Assembly (NCBI GenBank): GCA_022834735.1
Contig: BQKD01000001.1
Location: 349,659-413,658 of the forward strand
Direction of reading: 5' to 3'
Length of the DNA stretch: 64,000 nt
DNA from: Erysipelotrichaceae bacterium OPF54
GTDB lineage: Bacteria; Bacillota_I; Bacilli_A; Erysipelotrichales; Erysipelotrichaceae
Below the pieces are notes generated by a model, which saw only the letters and a program-made list of their open reading frames with translations, was not told the origin of the DNA and ran no database searches. The translations under genes were made by a program, and so were the position numbers. Position 1 is the first letter of the stretch, and each line of letters starts with the position of its first letter. Of this stretch, positions 7,849 through 17,281 are shown in pieces.

Positions 7849-8871
7849 ATGAAGTACATTCGAAAAATTGCCCTGGCATTTGCCTTATTTTGCTTCGCGT
7901 TCAGTTTGACAGGATGTTCGGTTACCAACGGAAAACGGATCATCCGGATCTCTCATGCCCAGAGCGAAACGCACCCCGAACACATCGCGCTTCTGAAATT
8001 TAAAGATATCATCGAAGAACAGCTTGGTGATAAATACGAAGTGGAAATTTTCCCTAACGAGCTGCTCGGATCGGCCCAGAAAGCGATCGAACTCTGTCAG
8101 ACCGGGGCGATCGACTTTGTGGTAGCCGGAACAGCCAATCTGGAAACATTTGATAATATTTACGAAATTTTCTCTATGCCGTATTTGTTTACGAGCGAAG
8201 ACGCCTATCACCGCCTCATGCAGGACACGGAATTTATGGAAACCATTTACACATCGACTGATGCGAGCGGTTTCGAGGTGCTGACATGGTATAACGCAGG
8301 GACCCGCAACTTTTATTCGACAAAACCGATCCGGACGCCCGAAGATCTGCGCGGACAGAAGATTCGTGTGCAGCAGTCGCCATCCTCAGTGGCCATGGTC
8401 AATGCCTTCAGCGCAGCCGCAAGCCCGATGTCTTTTGGCGAAGTGTATACGGCCATCCAGCAGGGTGTCATCAACGGAGCCGAAAACAACGAACTGGCTC
8501 TGACCAACAACAAACACGGCGAAGTAGCGAAATACTTCTCCTATGATATGCATCAGATGGTGCCGGATATGCTGATCGGAAACCTGAAGTTCCTGAACGG
8601 CCTGCCGGAAAACGAACGCGAGATCTTCCAGATGGCGGCGCTCGAAAGCACAGCTGTCGAGCTCGAAGAATGGGACGCTGCAGTGAGCGAAGCCAAAGAC
8701 TATGCAGAAAACGAACAAGGTGTCGAATTTATCGAAGTGGATGTCGAAGCTTTCCAGGAGAAGGTGAAAGACGAGCAGCAGGATCTGCTCAAGAAGAACC
8801 CGAAGATCGAGCCGATCTTTGAAAAAGTGCAGATCATCAATGAAGAAGTAAAGCAGGAGGAAAACGAATGA
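7849..8871 (+). CDS. dctP: TRAP transporter solute-binding lipoprotein DctP
   Basis: This 340-residue extracytoplasmic binding protein captures an organic acid and hands it to DctQM. It starts with a lipoprotein signal and lipobox (LTGCS). The TRAP-family core is clear: IRISHAQSETHPEH, the GAIDFVVAGTANLE segment, and DLRGQKIRVQQSP, whose Arg normally pairs with the substrate carboxylate. The gene opens the dctPQM-uxaC operon and its stop overlaps dctQ. With uxaC in the operon the likely substrate is glucuronate or galacturonate. A GGAG Shine-Dalgarno precedes the ATG. Regulation is probably by the divergent LacI-family protein. Confidence 0.93.
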   Translation: MKYIRKIALAFALFCFAFSLTGCSVTNGKRIIRISHAQSETHPEHIALLKFKDIIEEQLGDKYEVEIFPNELLGSAQKAIELCQTGAIDFVVAGTANLETFDNIYEIFSMPYLFTSEDAYHRLMQDTEFMETIYTSTDASGFEVLTWYNAGTRNFYSTKPIRTPEDLRGQKIRVQQSPSSVAMVNAFSAAASPMSFGEVYTAIQQGVINGAENNELALTNNKHGEVAKYFSYDMHQMVPDMLIGNLKFLNGLPENEREIFQMAALESTAVELEEWDAAVSEAKDYAENEQGVEFIEVDVEAFQEKVKDEQQDLLKKNPKIEPIFEKVQIINEEVKQEENE

Positions 8872-9389
8872 AAGTCCTTGCCATGATCCGAAAATTTCTG
8901 GATCGTTTCCTTAAATACGCATGCATATTCCTGTTTGCGATGATGACATGCATCGCATCGTATCAGATCATTACCCGCTATTTTTTCAACGCGCCATCGA
9001 CCGTGAGCGAGGAGCTGCTGACGTATTCCTTCGCGTGGATGGCACTGCTGGCCAGCGCCCTCGTATTCGGCAAGCGCGATCATATGCGGATGGCCTTTCT
9101 TGCCGACAAGATCCATGGAAAAGCAAAACAGGTCCTCGATATCGCGATCGAGCTGCTGATCTTTGTGTTCGCTGTCCTGGTCCTTGTGTGGGGCGGATCA
9201 AGCATCATGACCCTTTCTATGACCCAGGCAACCGCATCGCTCGGCATTCCGATGGGATATCTGTACATCATTCTGCCGCTCAGCGGCTTATGCATCGCCC
9301 TGTATTCGATCTGCAACATTGCCGATATGTGCCATGGAAAAGATCTGAAGCTGAACAACGGATTTGAAGAGAAAGGAGACCTCTACTAA
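8868..9389 (+). CDS. dctQ: TRAP transporter small permease DctQ
   Basis: This 173-residue protein has four predicted membrane helices and is the small membrane subunit of the TRAP transporter. The RYFFNAPSTVSEELLTYSFAWMALL segment and the FGKRDHMRM stretch after helix 2 are typical of DctQ. It overlaps dctP by 4 bases and its TAA shares a base with the dctM ATG, so the three are translationally coupled. Confidence 0.92.
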   Translation: MKVLAMIRKFLDRFLKYACIFLFAMMTCIASYQIITRYFFNAPSTVSEELLTYSFAWMALLASALVFGKRDHMRMAFLADKIHGKAKQVLDIAIELLIFVFAVLVLVWGGSSIMTLSMTQATASLGIPMGYLYIILPLSGLCIALYSICNIADMCHGKDLKLNNGFEEKGDLY

Positions 9390-10693
9390 TGAGTATCGCA
9401 GTTTTAAGTGCCCTGATCATTTTTATCGTTCTGATGGTCCTTCTGGTGCTTGGAGTGCCAATTGCTATCGCCCTAGGCGTGGCGAGCGTATGTGCCATCC
9501 TGCCGGTCATGCCGTTCGATGTAACGGTCCTGACAGCAAGCCAGCGTATCTTCTCGGGAATCTCGATCTTTTCGATGCTGGCCATTCCGTTCTTTATCCT
9601 TGCCGGCAATATCATGAACAAAGGCGGGATCGCGATCCGGCTGATCAATTTTGCCAAAATGATCACTGGACGTCTTCCTGGCGCGCTGGCTCAGACCAAT
9701 ATTCTGGCCAACATGCTGTTTGGCGCGATCTCAGGTTCCGGAACGGCCGCGGCCTCCGCGATGGGCTCGATCATCGGTCCGATCGAAAAGGACGACGGGT
9801 ATGATCCGAGCTTTTCGGCAGCGACCAACGTGGCTACGGCGCCGACAGGTCTTTTGATCCCGCCAAGCAATGCGATGATCACCTTTGCGCTCGTTTCGGG
9901 CGGAGCCAGTGTTGCGGCCCTGTTCATGGCCGGTTATATTCCGGGAATCCTGTGGGGCGTTGCCTGCATGATCGTCGTTCATGTGGTGGCAAAGAAGAAA
10001 AACTACCGTTCGACAGTAAAACTGAATGGCAAAGAGAGATGGGACTGCTTTATCAAGGCCGTACCGGCACTGCTGCTGATCATTGTCGTGATCGGAGGCA
10101 TTATTGCCGGCGTATTTACCGCAACCGAAGGGTCGGCTGTGGCGGTCGTCTACTCTCTGATCCTTTCGTTCATCTATAAGACGATCCGTGTAAAGGATCT
10201 GCCGCAGATCTTTGTCGAAAGCGCGGAAATGACAGGAATCATCATTTTCCTGATCGGGGTATCCTCGATCATGTCCTGGGTCATGGCGTTTACAGGCATT
10301 CCGCAGCTGGTCAGCGGAGCACTCCTTTCGATCACCGACAACCGGTATGTTCTGTTCCTGCTGATCAATGTCATCCTGCTTATTGTAGGCACATTCATGG
10401 ATATGACACCAGCTATCCTGATCTTTACGCCGATCTTTATGCCAGTGTGCCTGGAACTGGGAATGAATATGATCCATTTCGGAATCATGATGATCTACAA
10501 CTTGTGTATCGGAACGATCACTCCGCCGGTCGGAACGACCTTGTTTGTCGGGGTCAAGGTGGGCAAGGTAACGATCGAATCTGTGTTCCGCTACCTGCTG
10601 CCGTTCTTCGGCGTCATTATTGTGGTGCTCATGTTTGTGACGTATATACCGCAGCTGTCTTTGTTCCTGCCCGGACTTATGGGACTCGTATAA
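9389..10693 (+). CDS. dctM: TRAP transporter large permease DctM
   Basis: The 434-residue protein has about 12 membrane segments and forms the sodium-driven transport channel with DctQ. Hallmarks are the ALGVASVCAILP start, the FILAGNIMNKGGIA segment, the SGSGTAAASAMGSI loop, and NLCIGTITPPVGTTLFVG near the C-terminus. It follows dctQ without a gap and is followed by uxaC 18 bases later, indicating one transcript. Confidence 0.94.
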   Translation: MSIAVLSALIIFIVLMVLLVLGVPIAIALGVASVCAILPVMPFDVTVLTASQRIFSGISIFSMLAIPFFILAGNIMNKGGIAIRLINFAKMITGRLPGALAQTNILANMLFGAISGSGTAAASAMGSIIGPIEKDDGYDPSFSAATNVATAPTGLLIPPSNAMITFALVSGGASVAALFMAGYIPGILWGVACMIVVHVVAKKKNYRSTVKLNGKERWDCFIKAVPALLLIIVVIGGIIAGVFTATEGSAVAVVYSLILSFIYKTIRVKDLPQIFVESAEMTGIIIFLIGVSSIMSWVMAFTGIPQLVSGALLSITDNRYVLFLLINVILLIVGTFMDMTPAILIFTPIFMPVCLELGMNMIHFGIMMIYNLCIGTITPPVGTTLFVGVKVGKVTIESVFRYLLPFFGVIIVVLMFVTYIPQLSLFLPGLMGLV

Positions 10694-10711
10694 TAACAGG
10701 GAGGAAAAAAT

Positions 10712-12127
10712 ATGAAACAGTTTATGGGACCAGATTTTCTTCTGGATAATGAAACGGCAAAGTATTTATTTCATGATGTGGCCGATCAGATGCCGATCCT
10801 GGACTATCACTGCCATCTTTCGCCAAAGGAAATTGCCGAGAACCGTCAGTTTGACAACATTGCTCAGATCTGGCTGGGCGGTGACCATTATAAATGGCGT
10901 CTGATGCGTTCGCACGGCGTCGACGAATATTATATTACCGGGGATGCGCCGGACCGCGAGAAATTTCAGAAGTTTGCCGAAACGCTGGAGAGCGCGATCG
11001 GCAATCCGATGGTGCACTGGTCGCATCTGGAACTGAAAAAGTATTTCGGATACGGGGGGTGCCTCAACAGCGAAACGGCCCAGGAAGTATGGGATCTGGC
11101 AAACGAGGTGCTTGCCGCAAAAAGGGCGCGCGACTTCATTACAGAAAGCAATGTGCGTCTTGTGTGCACGACCGATGATCCGGCCGATACGCTCGAATAT
11201 CACCAGATGATCAAGGAAGATCCGGATTTTGATGTGCAGGTGCTTCCGGCATGGCGCCCGGATGCAGTGTACAAGATCGATAAACCTACATGGAGAGGAT
11301 ATATCGATCGCCTTTCGAAAAGTGCGGGGATGCCGATCTGCTCCTTCGATGATTTGTTAAAGGCGCTCGATGCCCGTCTCGATTTCTTCGTGTCGATGGG
11401 AACAAAAGCGACGGATCATGGAATCGACTATATGGTGTTCGAACCGGCTGACAAGGCGCAGGTGGAAGCGGTGTTCCAAAAAGCGCTGAAAGGCGATCCG
11501 CTCACAAAAAAGGAAAAGGAACAGTATCAGACAGCTCTGCTGCTGCATCTTGGAAAGGAATACGCGAAACGCGATTTGGTGATGGAGATCCATTACGGAG
11601 CGATCCGCGACAACAATACGAAAATGTTCGACAAACTTGGTCCGGATACCGGATATGATTCGATCGGATCGTATACTCCGATCGAGCCTGTGGCGCGTTT
11701 CTTCGACGCGCTCGAGCAGGAGGATGCGCTTCCTAAAACGATCCTGTATTCGCTTGATCCCAACGACGACGCCCAGATCGGCACATTGATCGGCGCTTTC
11801 CAGGGGCCACAGGCGAAAGGAAAGATGCAGCAGGGGTCGGCCTGGTGGTTCAACGACAACAAGCAGGGCATGATCGATCAGATGACAAGACTTGCGAATT
11901 TGTCGGTGCTTGGCGACTTTGCCGGCATGCTGACGGATTCCAGAAGCTTTCTATCCTATACGAGGCACGAGTATTTCCGCCGGATCCTGGCCAGTCTCAT
12001 TGGCGGATGGGTCGAAAACGGCGAGTACCCGGATAATAAACGGATGCTCAAAAAGCTGATCGAAGATATTTCCTACAACAATGCGGTGCGCTATTTCGGA
12101 TTCGATCTGGAAGAAGTGCATGTATAA
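10712..12127 (+). CDS. uxaC: Glucuronate isomerase UxaC
   Basis: This 471-residue enzyme interconverts D-glucuronate and D-fructuronate (or galacturonate and tagaturonate), the first cytoplasmic step of hexuronate breakdown. It is full length for the family. Visible features are the metal-site HxH region DYHCHLSPKEIAENR near residue 30, the WLGGDHYKWRLMRSHG block, and LADSR-like LTDSRSFLSYTRHEYFRRIL near the end. A clear GGGAGG Shine-Dalgarno lies upstream. It is the last gene of the TRAP operon; uxuA, uxuB or kdg genes are not in the window and must be elsewhere. Confidence 0.96.
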   Translation: MKQFMGPDFLLDNETAKYLFHDVADQMPILDYHCHLSPKEIAENRQFDNIAQIWLGGDHYKWRLMRSHGVDEYYITGDAPDREKFQKFAETLESAIGNPMVHWSHLELKKYFGYGGCLNSETAQEVWDLANEVLAAKRARDFITESNVRLVCTTDDPADTLEYHQMIKEDPDFDVQVLPAWRPDAVYKIDKPTWRGYIDRLSKSAGMPICSFDDLLKALDARLDFFVSMGTKATDHGIDYMVFEPADKAQVEAVFQKALKGDPLTKKEKEQYQTALLLHLGKEYAKRDLVMEIHYGAIRDNNTKMFDKLGPDTGYDSIGSYTPIEPVARFFDALEQEDALPKTILYSLDPNDDAQIGTLIGAFQGPQAKGKMQQGSAWWFNDNKQGMIDQMTRLANLSVLGDFAGMLTDSRSFLSYTRHEYFRRILASLIGGWVENGEYPDNKRMLKKLIEDISYNNAVRYFGFDLEEVHV

Positions 12128-12161
12128 AGAAGAGAAAATACGAAAGAGACAAAAAGGAAAA

Positions 12162-12216
12162 GGAGCCATGGCATGCCGGCATTTCATACCGGCACGGGCC
12201 AGGCTCTTTTTTCTGC
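12162..12216 (+). terminator. Terminator of the dctPQM-uxaC operon
   Basis: A long nested hairpin (GAGCC..GGCTC outside, TGCCGG..CCGGCA inside) ends in TTTTTT. Confidence 0.85.
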
Positions 12217-12244
12217 ATTGTCATACAGGAACACATTCGAAGTC

Positions 12245-12260
12245 TGTTATAATGTGGCCA
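12245..12260 (+). promoter_or_regulatory. Extended -10 promoter giving a leaderless start
   Basis: TGTTATAAT (12245-12253) is an extended -10 box. Six bases follow and then the ATG of the P-type ATPase, so the expected first transcribed base is the A of the start codon. There is no Shine-Dalgarno. Confidence 0.6.
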
Positions 12261-14533
12261 TGAAAAAGACAGATCCTGCCGTTGGTTTAAGCGAACAAGA
12301 GGCAGCAAAACGGGAAAAAAACATCATCAGGGACGAATCCAAACAATCATACAAGTCCATATTTTTACAAAATACCTTTACCTTTTTTAATCTTGTCAAT
12401 TTTGCGCTGGCAGCCCTGGTGTTCCTGACCGGAACATACCGCAACATGCTGTTCATGGGCGTCGTGATTTCCAATATGGTCATCGGGATCGTACAGGAAA
12501 TCCGTGCCAAGCGGGTGCTCGATCAGCTCGCGCTCATTCATCAGGAAAAGGCGCATGTCGTGCGCGAAGGAAGAGTGCGTGCGATCCCGGTCAGCGAAAT
12601 CGCCCAGGGAGATATCGTCGTGCTTCGGGCAGGCGATCAGATTTCGTGCGATGGAACGATCGTAAGCGGCGGCGTGGAATGCTCGGAAGCGATGCTGACC
12701 GGAGAAAGCGACGCGATTGAAAAAAGGCCGGATGATCAGGTGCTGTCCGGAAGCTTCGTGATCGCAGGCAGCGCGCGGATGGAAGTCGATCAGGTTGGCG
12801 AAAAAACATATATTGCCGGTATCCTCAAGGAGGCAAAACGAAACAAGCGGTATCCGAGCCAGCTCAGGGATTCCCTGCAGAAGATCATCAAGGTGTGCAC
12901 GTATTCGATCGTTCCGCTCGGCCTGCTCCTCTTTGGCAAGCAGTACTATCTTTATCATGATTCGTGGAACGAGGCGATCCTGGGAACCGTGGCCGCTCTG
13001 ATCGGCATGATCCCGGAAGGCCTTGTGATCCTGACAAGCATCGCGCTTGCCGTTTCTTCTATGAAACTGGCGCGCCGGAAGGTCCTGGTGCAGGAACTGT
13101 ACTGTATCGAAACGCTGGCCCGGGTCGACGTGCTGTGCTGCGACAAGACCGGCACCTTGACAAAAGGAAAGATGAAAGTGGTCGGGACCGAATCCTTCAC
13201 CAATGAAGATGTCGTGCAGATCCTGGCTAACATGTACACGTATCTGAGCGATGACAATGCGACCGCCCAGGCGATCCGGGCGTATGTCGACAAAAAGGCC
13301 GACCGGAAGCCGGACTCGACCGTCCCGTTTCAGAGCGCGATCAAATGCTCGAAAGCAGCATTCGGCAACACGACATATATCTGCGGCGCCTATTCTTTTA
13401 TTTTTGCTGATCCGGACAAGGATGTGATGAAAAAGATCGATCAGAAAGCCCGCGAGGGAAAACGGGTCCTTGCGCTTGCCAGAGAAGAAGATGGCCGGCT
13501 CACGCTGCTCGCGCTGCTGTTTCTTCAGGATATCCTGCGCAAGGATGCCAGAAAGATCCTTGATTACTTTCAAAAGCAGGATGTGCAGATCAAGATCATC
13601 TCGGGCGATGACCCGCTCACGGTAGCAGCGATCGCCAAAGAGGCAGGCGTTGCCGGACGTTTTATCGATATGAGCCGCGTACATGAAACCGATCTGGAAG
13701 AACTTGTCGAACAGTATGATATTTTCGGACGTGTCGCGCCGGAACAGAAAAAGGAAATGGTTCTTGCGTTGAAGAAAAAGAAGCATACCGTCGCCATGAC
13801 CGGGGATGGGGTCAATGATGTGATGGCGTTAAAGGAAGCGGACTGTTCGATCGCGATGGGCAGCGGAGCGCAGGCGGCACGCAATACAGCAAGTCTTGTC
13901 CTGCTGAAAAACCAGTTCGAAGCCATGCCATCCATATTGAAGGAAGGACGCTGCGTGATCAATAATATACAGCGGACCGCTTCCCTGTTCCTTGTCAAGA
14001 CAATGTTTTCCTTTTTTCTGAGCGCGCTTACGCTGTTCTTTCTCAGCTCGTATCCGTTTCAGCCGATCCAGCTGACGCTTGTTTCGGCCCTGGCGGTCGG
14101 GCTGCCAGGCTTCGTTCTCACTCTTGAGCCGGACGAAAAGCGGGTAAAGGGAAATTTTCTGCGCACTGTGATTTCGCGGGCAGTGCCTGGCGCCGTATGT
14201 GTGACGTTGTGCGTGATCGTTACAAAAGTGATCGGTTTCTTCGCGCCGATGAGCGAAGAGCAGTTTTCCACGATCTGCACCATCCTGACCGGGGTGTGCG
14301 AACTGTGCGTACTGTACAAAACATGCATTCCGTTTACGCCGGTGCGCAAAGTGCTGTGGCTGGCCATGTGTATCGTGTTCGGGTGCAGTGTCGTTTTCCT
14401 CAAGCCAGTCTTTTATCTCGCATATCTGCCTCTTGATCTGTGGCTGGCGGCCCTGGCAGAAGGGATCGCGATACCGTACCTGCTGTTTTTGATGTACAGG
14501 CAGATCGAAAAAAGACATAGAAAAGACGAATGA
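12260..14533 (+). CDS. Cation-transporting P-type ATPase (CtpE-like)
   Basis: This 757-residue P-type ATPase pumps a cation across the membrane using ATP. It has the actuator motif LTGES, the phosphorylation motif CDKTGTLTKG, and the hinge motif MTGDGVNDVMALKEADCSIAMG, with about ten membrane segments. The IPEGLVILTSIALAVSSMKLARR helix 4 and compact size resemble the CtpE/P2-like Ca2+ or Mg2+ group more than heavy-metal pumps; no N-terminal metal-binding domain is present. Start 12260 is preferred over an in-frame upstream ATG because the frame there runs into the preceding terminator and the promoter sits at 12245-12253. The ion is not determinable from sequence alone. Confidence 0.9.
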   Translation: MKKTDPAVGLSEQEAAKREKNIIRDESKQSYKSIFLQNTFTFFNLVNFALAALVFLTGTYRNMLFMGVVISNMVIGIVQEIRAKRVLDQLALIHQEKAHVVREGRVRAIPVSEIAQGDIVVLRAGDQISCDGTIVSGGVECSEAMLTGESDAIEKRPDDQVLSGSFVIAGSARMEVDQVGEKTYIAGILKEAKRNKRYPSQLRDSLQKIIKVCTYSIVPLGLLLFGKQYYLYHDSWNEAILGTVAALIGMIPEGLVILTSIALAVSSMKLARRKVLVQELYCIETLARVDVLCCDKTGTLTKGKMKVVGTESFTNEDVVQILANMYTYLSDDNATAQAIRAYVDKKADRKPDSTVPFQSAIKCSKAAFGNTTYICGAYSFIFADPDKDVMKKIDQKAREGKRVLALAREEDGRLTLLALLFLQDILRKDARKILDYFQKQDVQIKIISGDDPLTVAAIAKEAGVAGRFIDMSRVHETDLEELVEQYDIFGRVAPEQKKEMVLALKKKKHTVAMTGDGVNDVMALKEADCSIAMGSGAQAARNTASLVLLKNQFEAMPSILKEGRCVINNIQRTASLFLVKTMFSFFLSALTLFFLSSYPFQPIQLTLVSALAVGLPGFVLTLEPDEKRVKGNFLRTVISRAVPGAVCVTLCVIVTKVIGFFAPMSEEQFSTICTILTGVCELCVLYKTCIPFTPVRKVLWLAMCIVFGCSVVFLKPVFYLAYLPLDLWLAALAEGIAIPYLLFLMYRQIEKRHRKDE

Positions 14534-14606
14534 AGCCATTTTCATTGCTCGTGCAAAAGCATATCGTTAAGATAAGAAATAACGATAGATGGAGGAATTG
14601 AAAATT

Positions 14607-15752
14607 ATGAGTGTGAATCGTTTTGTATTGAACGGGATATCCTATCATGGTCATGGCGCGATCCAGGAAATTTCGGAACTGATCAGATCGAGAGGTTTTA
14701 AAAAGGCGTTCGTCGTTTCGGATCCGGACCTGGTCAAATTCGGTGTCACGGCAAAAGTGACCGATCTGCTCAAAGAAAACGGGATCGAATATGAACTGTA
14801 TAGCGATGTGAAACCGAACCCGACGATCGAAAACGTGCAGCATGGTGTCGAGGCGTTTAAAAACTCAGGGGCTGACTGCATGATCACGATCGGGGGCGGC
14901 TCTTCGATGGATACCGGAAAAGCGATCGGCATCATCATCAACAATCCGGAATTTGCGGATGTACGCTCTCTTGAAGGGGTGGCGCCGACGAAAAAACGGA
15001 CCGTGTTTACGATCGCGGTGCCGACAACAGGCGGCACAGGCGCGGAATCTACGATCAATTACGTGATCACGGATGTGCAGAAGAAGCGCAAATTCGTCTG
15101 TGTGGATCCAAACGACATTCCGGATATCGCGGTCGTCGACCCGGACATGATGGCTTCGATGCCGAAAGGACTGACCGCTTCTACCGGAATGGATGCCCTG
15201 ACCCATGCGATCGAAGGCTATACGACAGCCGGCGCATGGGAGCTGGCGGACTGCCTGAACCTGGAAGCGATCCGGCTGATCGCGAAGAACCTGCGCAAAG
15301 CGTATGAAAACGATCCGGATGGCCGCGAAGGCATGGCACTGGCACAGTACGTAACAGCGATGGCCTATTCCAATGTCGGACTTGGAATTGCTCATTCCAT
15401 GGCCCATACGCTTGGTGCTGTATATGATACGCCGCATGGCGTGGCATGCGCGATGATGCTGCCGATCGTCATGGAATTCAATCAGAACTATACGGGTGAT
15501 AAATTCAAATACATTGCCGAAGCATTCGATGTCGATACGACCGGAATGGATGAAGCGGCTTACCGGAAAGCGGCGATCGATGCCGTAAAGCAGCTGTCGG
15601 AGGATGTCGGCATTCCGAAAAAGCTCGAGAAGCTTTCTGAAGAGGATCTGCCGTTCCTGTGCGAGTCGGCTGCGGCTGATGCGTGCGCGCCAGGCAATCC
15701 AAGACCGGCTTCGCTGGAGGATCTGGAAGCGATGTTCCGTCAGCTGATGTAA
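14607..15752 (+). CDS. fucO: Iron-dependent alcohol dehydrogenase, FucO-like lactaldehyde reductase
   Basis: The 381-residue enzyme is a group III (Fe2+) NAD-dependent alcohol dehydrogenase, close to lactaldehyde reductase that makes 1,2-propanediol from L-lactaldehyde. Metal ligands Asp196 and His200 fall in TGMDALTHAIEGY at the same numbers as in E. coli FucO, with further His residues in GIAHSMAHTLGAVYDTPHGV. The nucleotide site GGGSSMDTGKAIG is intact. The start at 14607 is chosen for the GGAGG 10 bases upstream; an earlier ATG at 14589 overlaps that Shine-Dalgarno. It is a single gene. Reduction of lactaldehyde from fucose or rhamnose is likely but other aldehydes are possible. Confidence 0.9.
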   Translation: MSVNRFVLNGISYHGHGAIQEISELIRSRGFKKAFVVSDPDLVKFGVTAKVTDLLKENGIEYELYSDVKPNPTIENVQHGVEAFKNSGADCMITIGGGSSMDTGKAIGIIINNPEFADVRSLEGVAPTKKRTVFTIAVPTTGGTGAESTINYVITDVQKKRKFVCVDPNDIPDIAVVDPDMMASMPKGLTASTGMDALTHAIEGYTTAGAWELADCLNLEAIRLIAKNLRKAYENDPDGREGMALAQYVTAMAYSNVGLGIAHSMAHTLGAVYDTPHGVACAMMLPIVMEFNQNYTGDKFKYIAEAFDVDTTGMDEAAYRKAAIDAVKQLSEDVGIPKKLEKLSEEDLPFLCESAAADACAPGNPRPASLEDLEAMFRQLM

Positions 15753-15791
15753 GAAGCGAAAGAATACAAAAAACAAAAGATTGAAAACACA

Positions 15792-15838
15792 AAAGGAAGA
15801 ACGTTCCGTTGGCTTATCGGGAAGTTCTTCCTTTCCAT
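15792..15838. terminator. Bidirectional terminator
   Basis: AAAGGAAGAAC and GTTCTTCCTTT form an 11-bp stem between the converging fucO-like gene and the small minus-strand ORF, whose last codons lie within it. Confidence 0.7.
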
Positions 15839-16095
15839 TTTTGAAACAGGATATTGCGCATATCGATCATTCCGGAACGGACGATCGGGGAAATGAACAG
15901 GCTCACGAAATACCGGTAGGCTACGACGACCGGAAGCCAGATGATCATGTTGATCACAAGGATCCTGCGCAGGCTCCATACGAGCATGCACGTCTGCCAT
16001 GGCGTTGTCATGCGCTGGCGGATATGAGAAAAGGATGCGGCATGTTCCCAGGAATGTAAAAGATGAGGTTTGATATAGTCGATCAGAGGCTTCAT
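15814..16095 (-). CDS. Small membrane protein, unknown
   Basis: This 93-residue frame encodes a basic protein with one or two hydrophobic stretches (LVINMIIWLPVVVAYRYFVSLFI). I do not recognise the family. It lies downstream of the AraC-like gene in the same direction. The start follows a modest GGAAAC Shine-Dalgarno. It may be a real short gene or a chance frame. Confidence 0.45.
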   Translation of the reverse strand: MKPLIDYIKPHLLHSWEHAASFSHIRQRMTTPWQTCMLVWSLRRILVINMIIWLPVVVAYRYFVSLFISPIVRSGMIDMRNILFQKWKGRTSR

Positions 16096-16167
16096 ACCGT
16101 GTTTCCTTTCTTGTGCTAGAAAAGATAATACATTGCGTTTTTGGTCGAGTCAATCAAAAACTTGCTC

Positions 16168-17160
16168 TCAGAAGTTTTGGTTTAGCCGGCGATAGTGCGT
16201 AGGCGTCATGCCTGTTTCTTTTTTGAAAACTTTGGTAAAAGTATCCGGACTTGTATAACCGACCTGCCGGGCAATGCTCTCGATCGGATCTTTTGTGGCC
16301 AGAAGCATTTTTTTTGCTTCGATCATCCGGAAACTGCGCACAAGCTGCGTATAGTTCATGCCTGTTTTTTTCCCGGATCAGCCCGCTTAGATAATTCGGA
16401 TTGTAATGCAGGGAATCAGCCATCTGCTGCAGGCTGTATTTATCGTAGTTTTCCTGAATATAGCTCAGAAGAAAAGACGTGGTTTCCTCTTCCGGTTCAA
16501 GAACGGGAGAAAAACATTCGTCAAATGAAAAATCGCGCAGCAGATTCATAAAAAGCAGACATAAATAGTGGAAATTGCTTTCTTCGCTCCATTCGCTCGG
16601 GAAGTTGGTTTCGCGATAAAGTTCTTCTATTATGGTTTGTACGGTCGCACGGCTTTTTCTCGTGAAGATCAGATAATTCGGATGCGGCTTTTTCTGGAAC
16701 AGTGCTTCGCGAAAAAAATCGCTTAAAAGATTCTGGGTCGTTAAATAGGAGAAAAATGTATTCTCAAATGTACTTGTCCGGATCGATAAATGAAATACGT
16801 CGGAATGATCGGTCGGATCGGCCCGGTAGCTGGATCCCGGAGATATGATACCGACCATCCCTTCCTCCAGCATAAAAGAGCTGTCCTCGAATTCGATCAT
16901 GCATTTTCCATGCCATACATAATAGACATCGAAACAGTCATGGGCATTGATCGGGATAAAGTTATGATTAAAAAGCCGCGAGCAGAAACAGACCGATGTC
17001 TCGGGAATGAGCAGGGAATCACGCACGTTTTTGCGTCGAGGCTTGGGCACGAACATTTTTTTCATCATCGATTCGAGAAGCGGTGTCAACGCGATCGTTT
17101 CTTCAAACGTGCTCGCTCCTGACACGACAGGGCGGACAGCCGTGCTGTATCCTTTATCAA
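16168..17160 (-). pseudogene. AraC-family regulator broken by a frameshift and an IS junction
   Basis: The reading frame entering from 17160 encodes a cupin-type AraC sensor (FDVYYVWHGKCMIEFEDSS) and the first HTH helix (YSLQQMADSLHYNPNYLSGLIREK). At a run of seven T (16365-16371; A7 in the coding strand) it shifts frame. The other frame then continues KTGMNYTQLVRSFRMIEAKK to GMTPTHYRRLNQNF, the proper C-terminal half. One base fewer would rejoin them. The N-terminus runs into the left end of the TnpB element near 17160, so the native start is lost or displaced. It probably once controlled the divergent deacetylase locus, also damaged. Confidence 0.8.
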
Positions 17161-17281
17161 CTATAGGCAAGAAAACTCCCGCCTCTATAGGTGGGAGATA
17201 AATTGTGAAACTCAGTTTTTCTGTGGATAAAGATCCAAAAATGCAGTATAATAAAACCAGGGAAAGCGAGGAGGAAACGAT

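Noticed and set aside
12365-13786. 473-codon open frame antisense to the P-type ATPase
   Set aside because: It is rich in His, Arg and Asp in the way of antisense shadows and the plus-strand protein has all P-type motifs.
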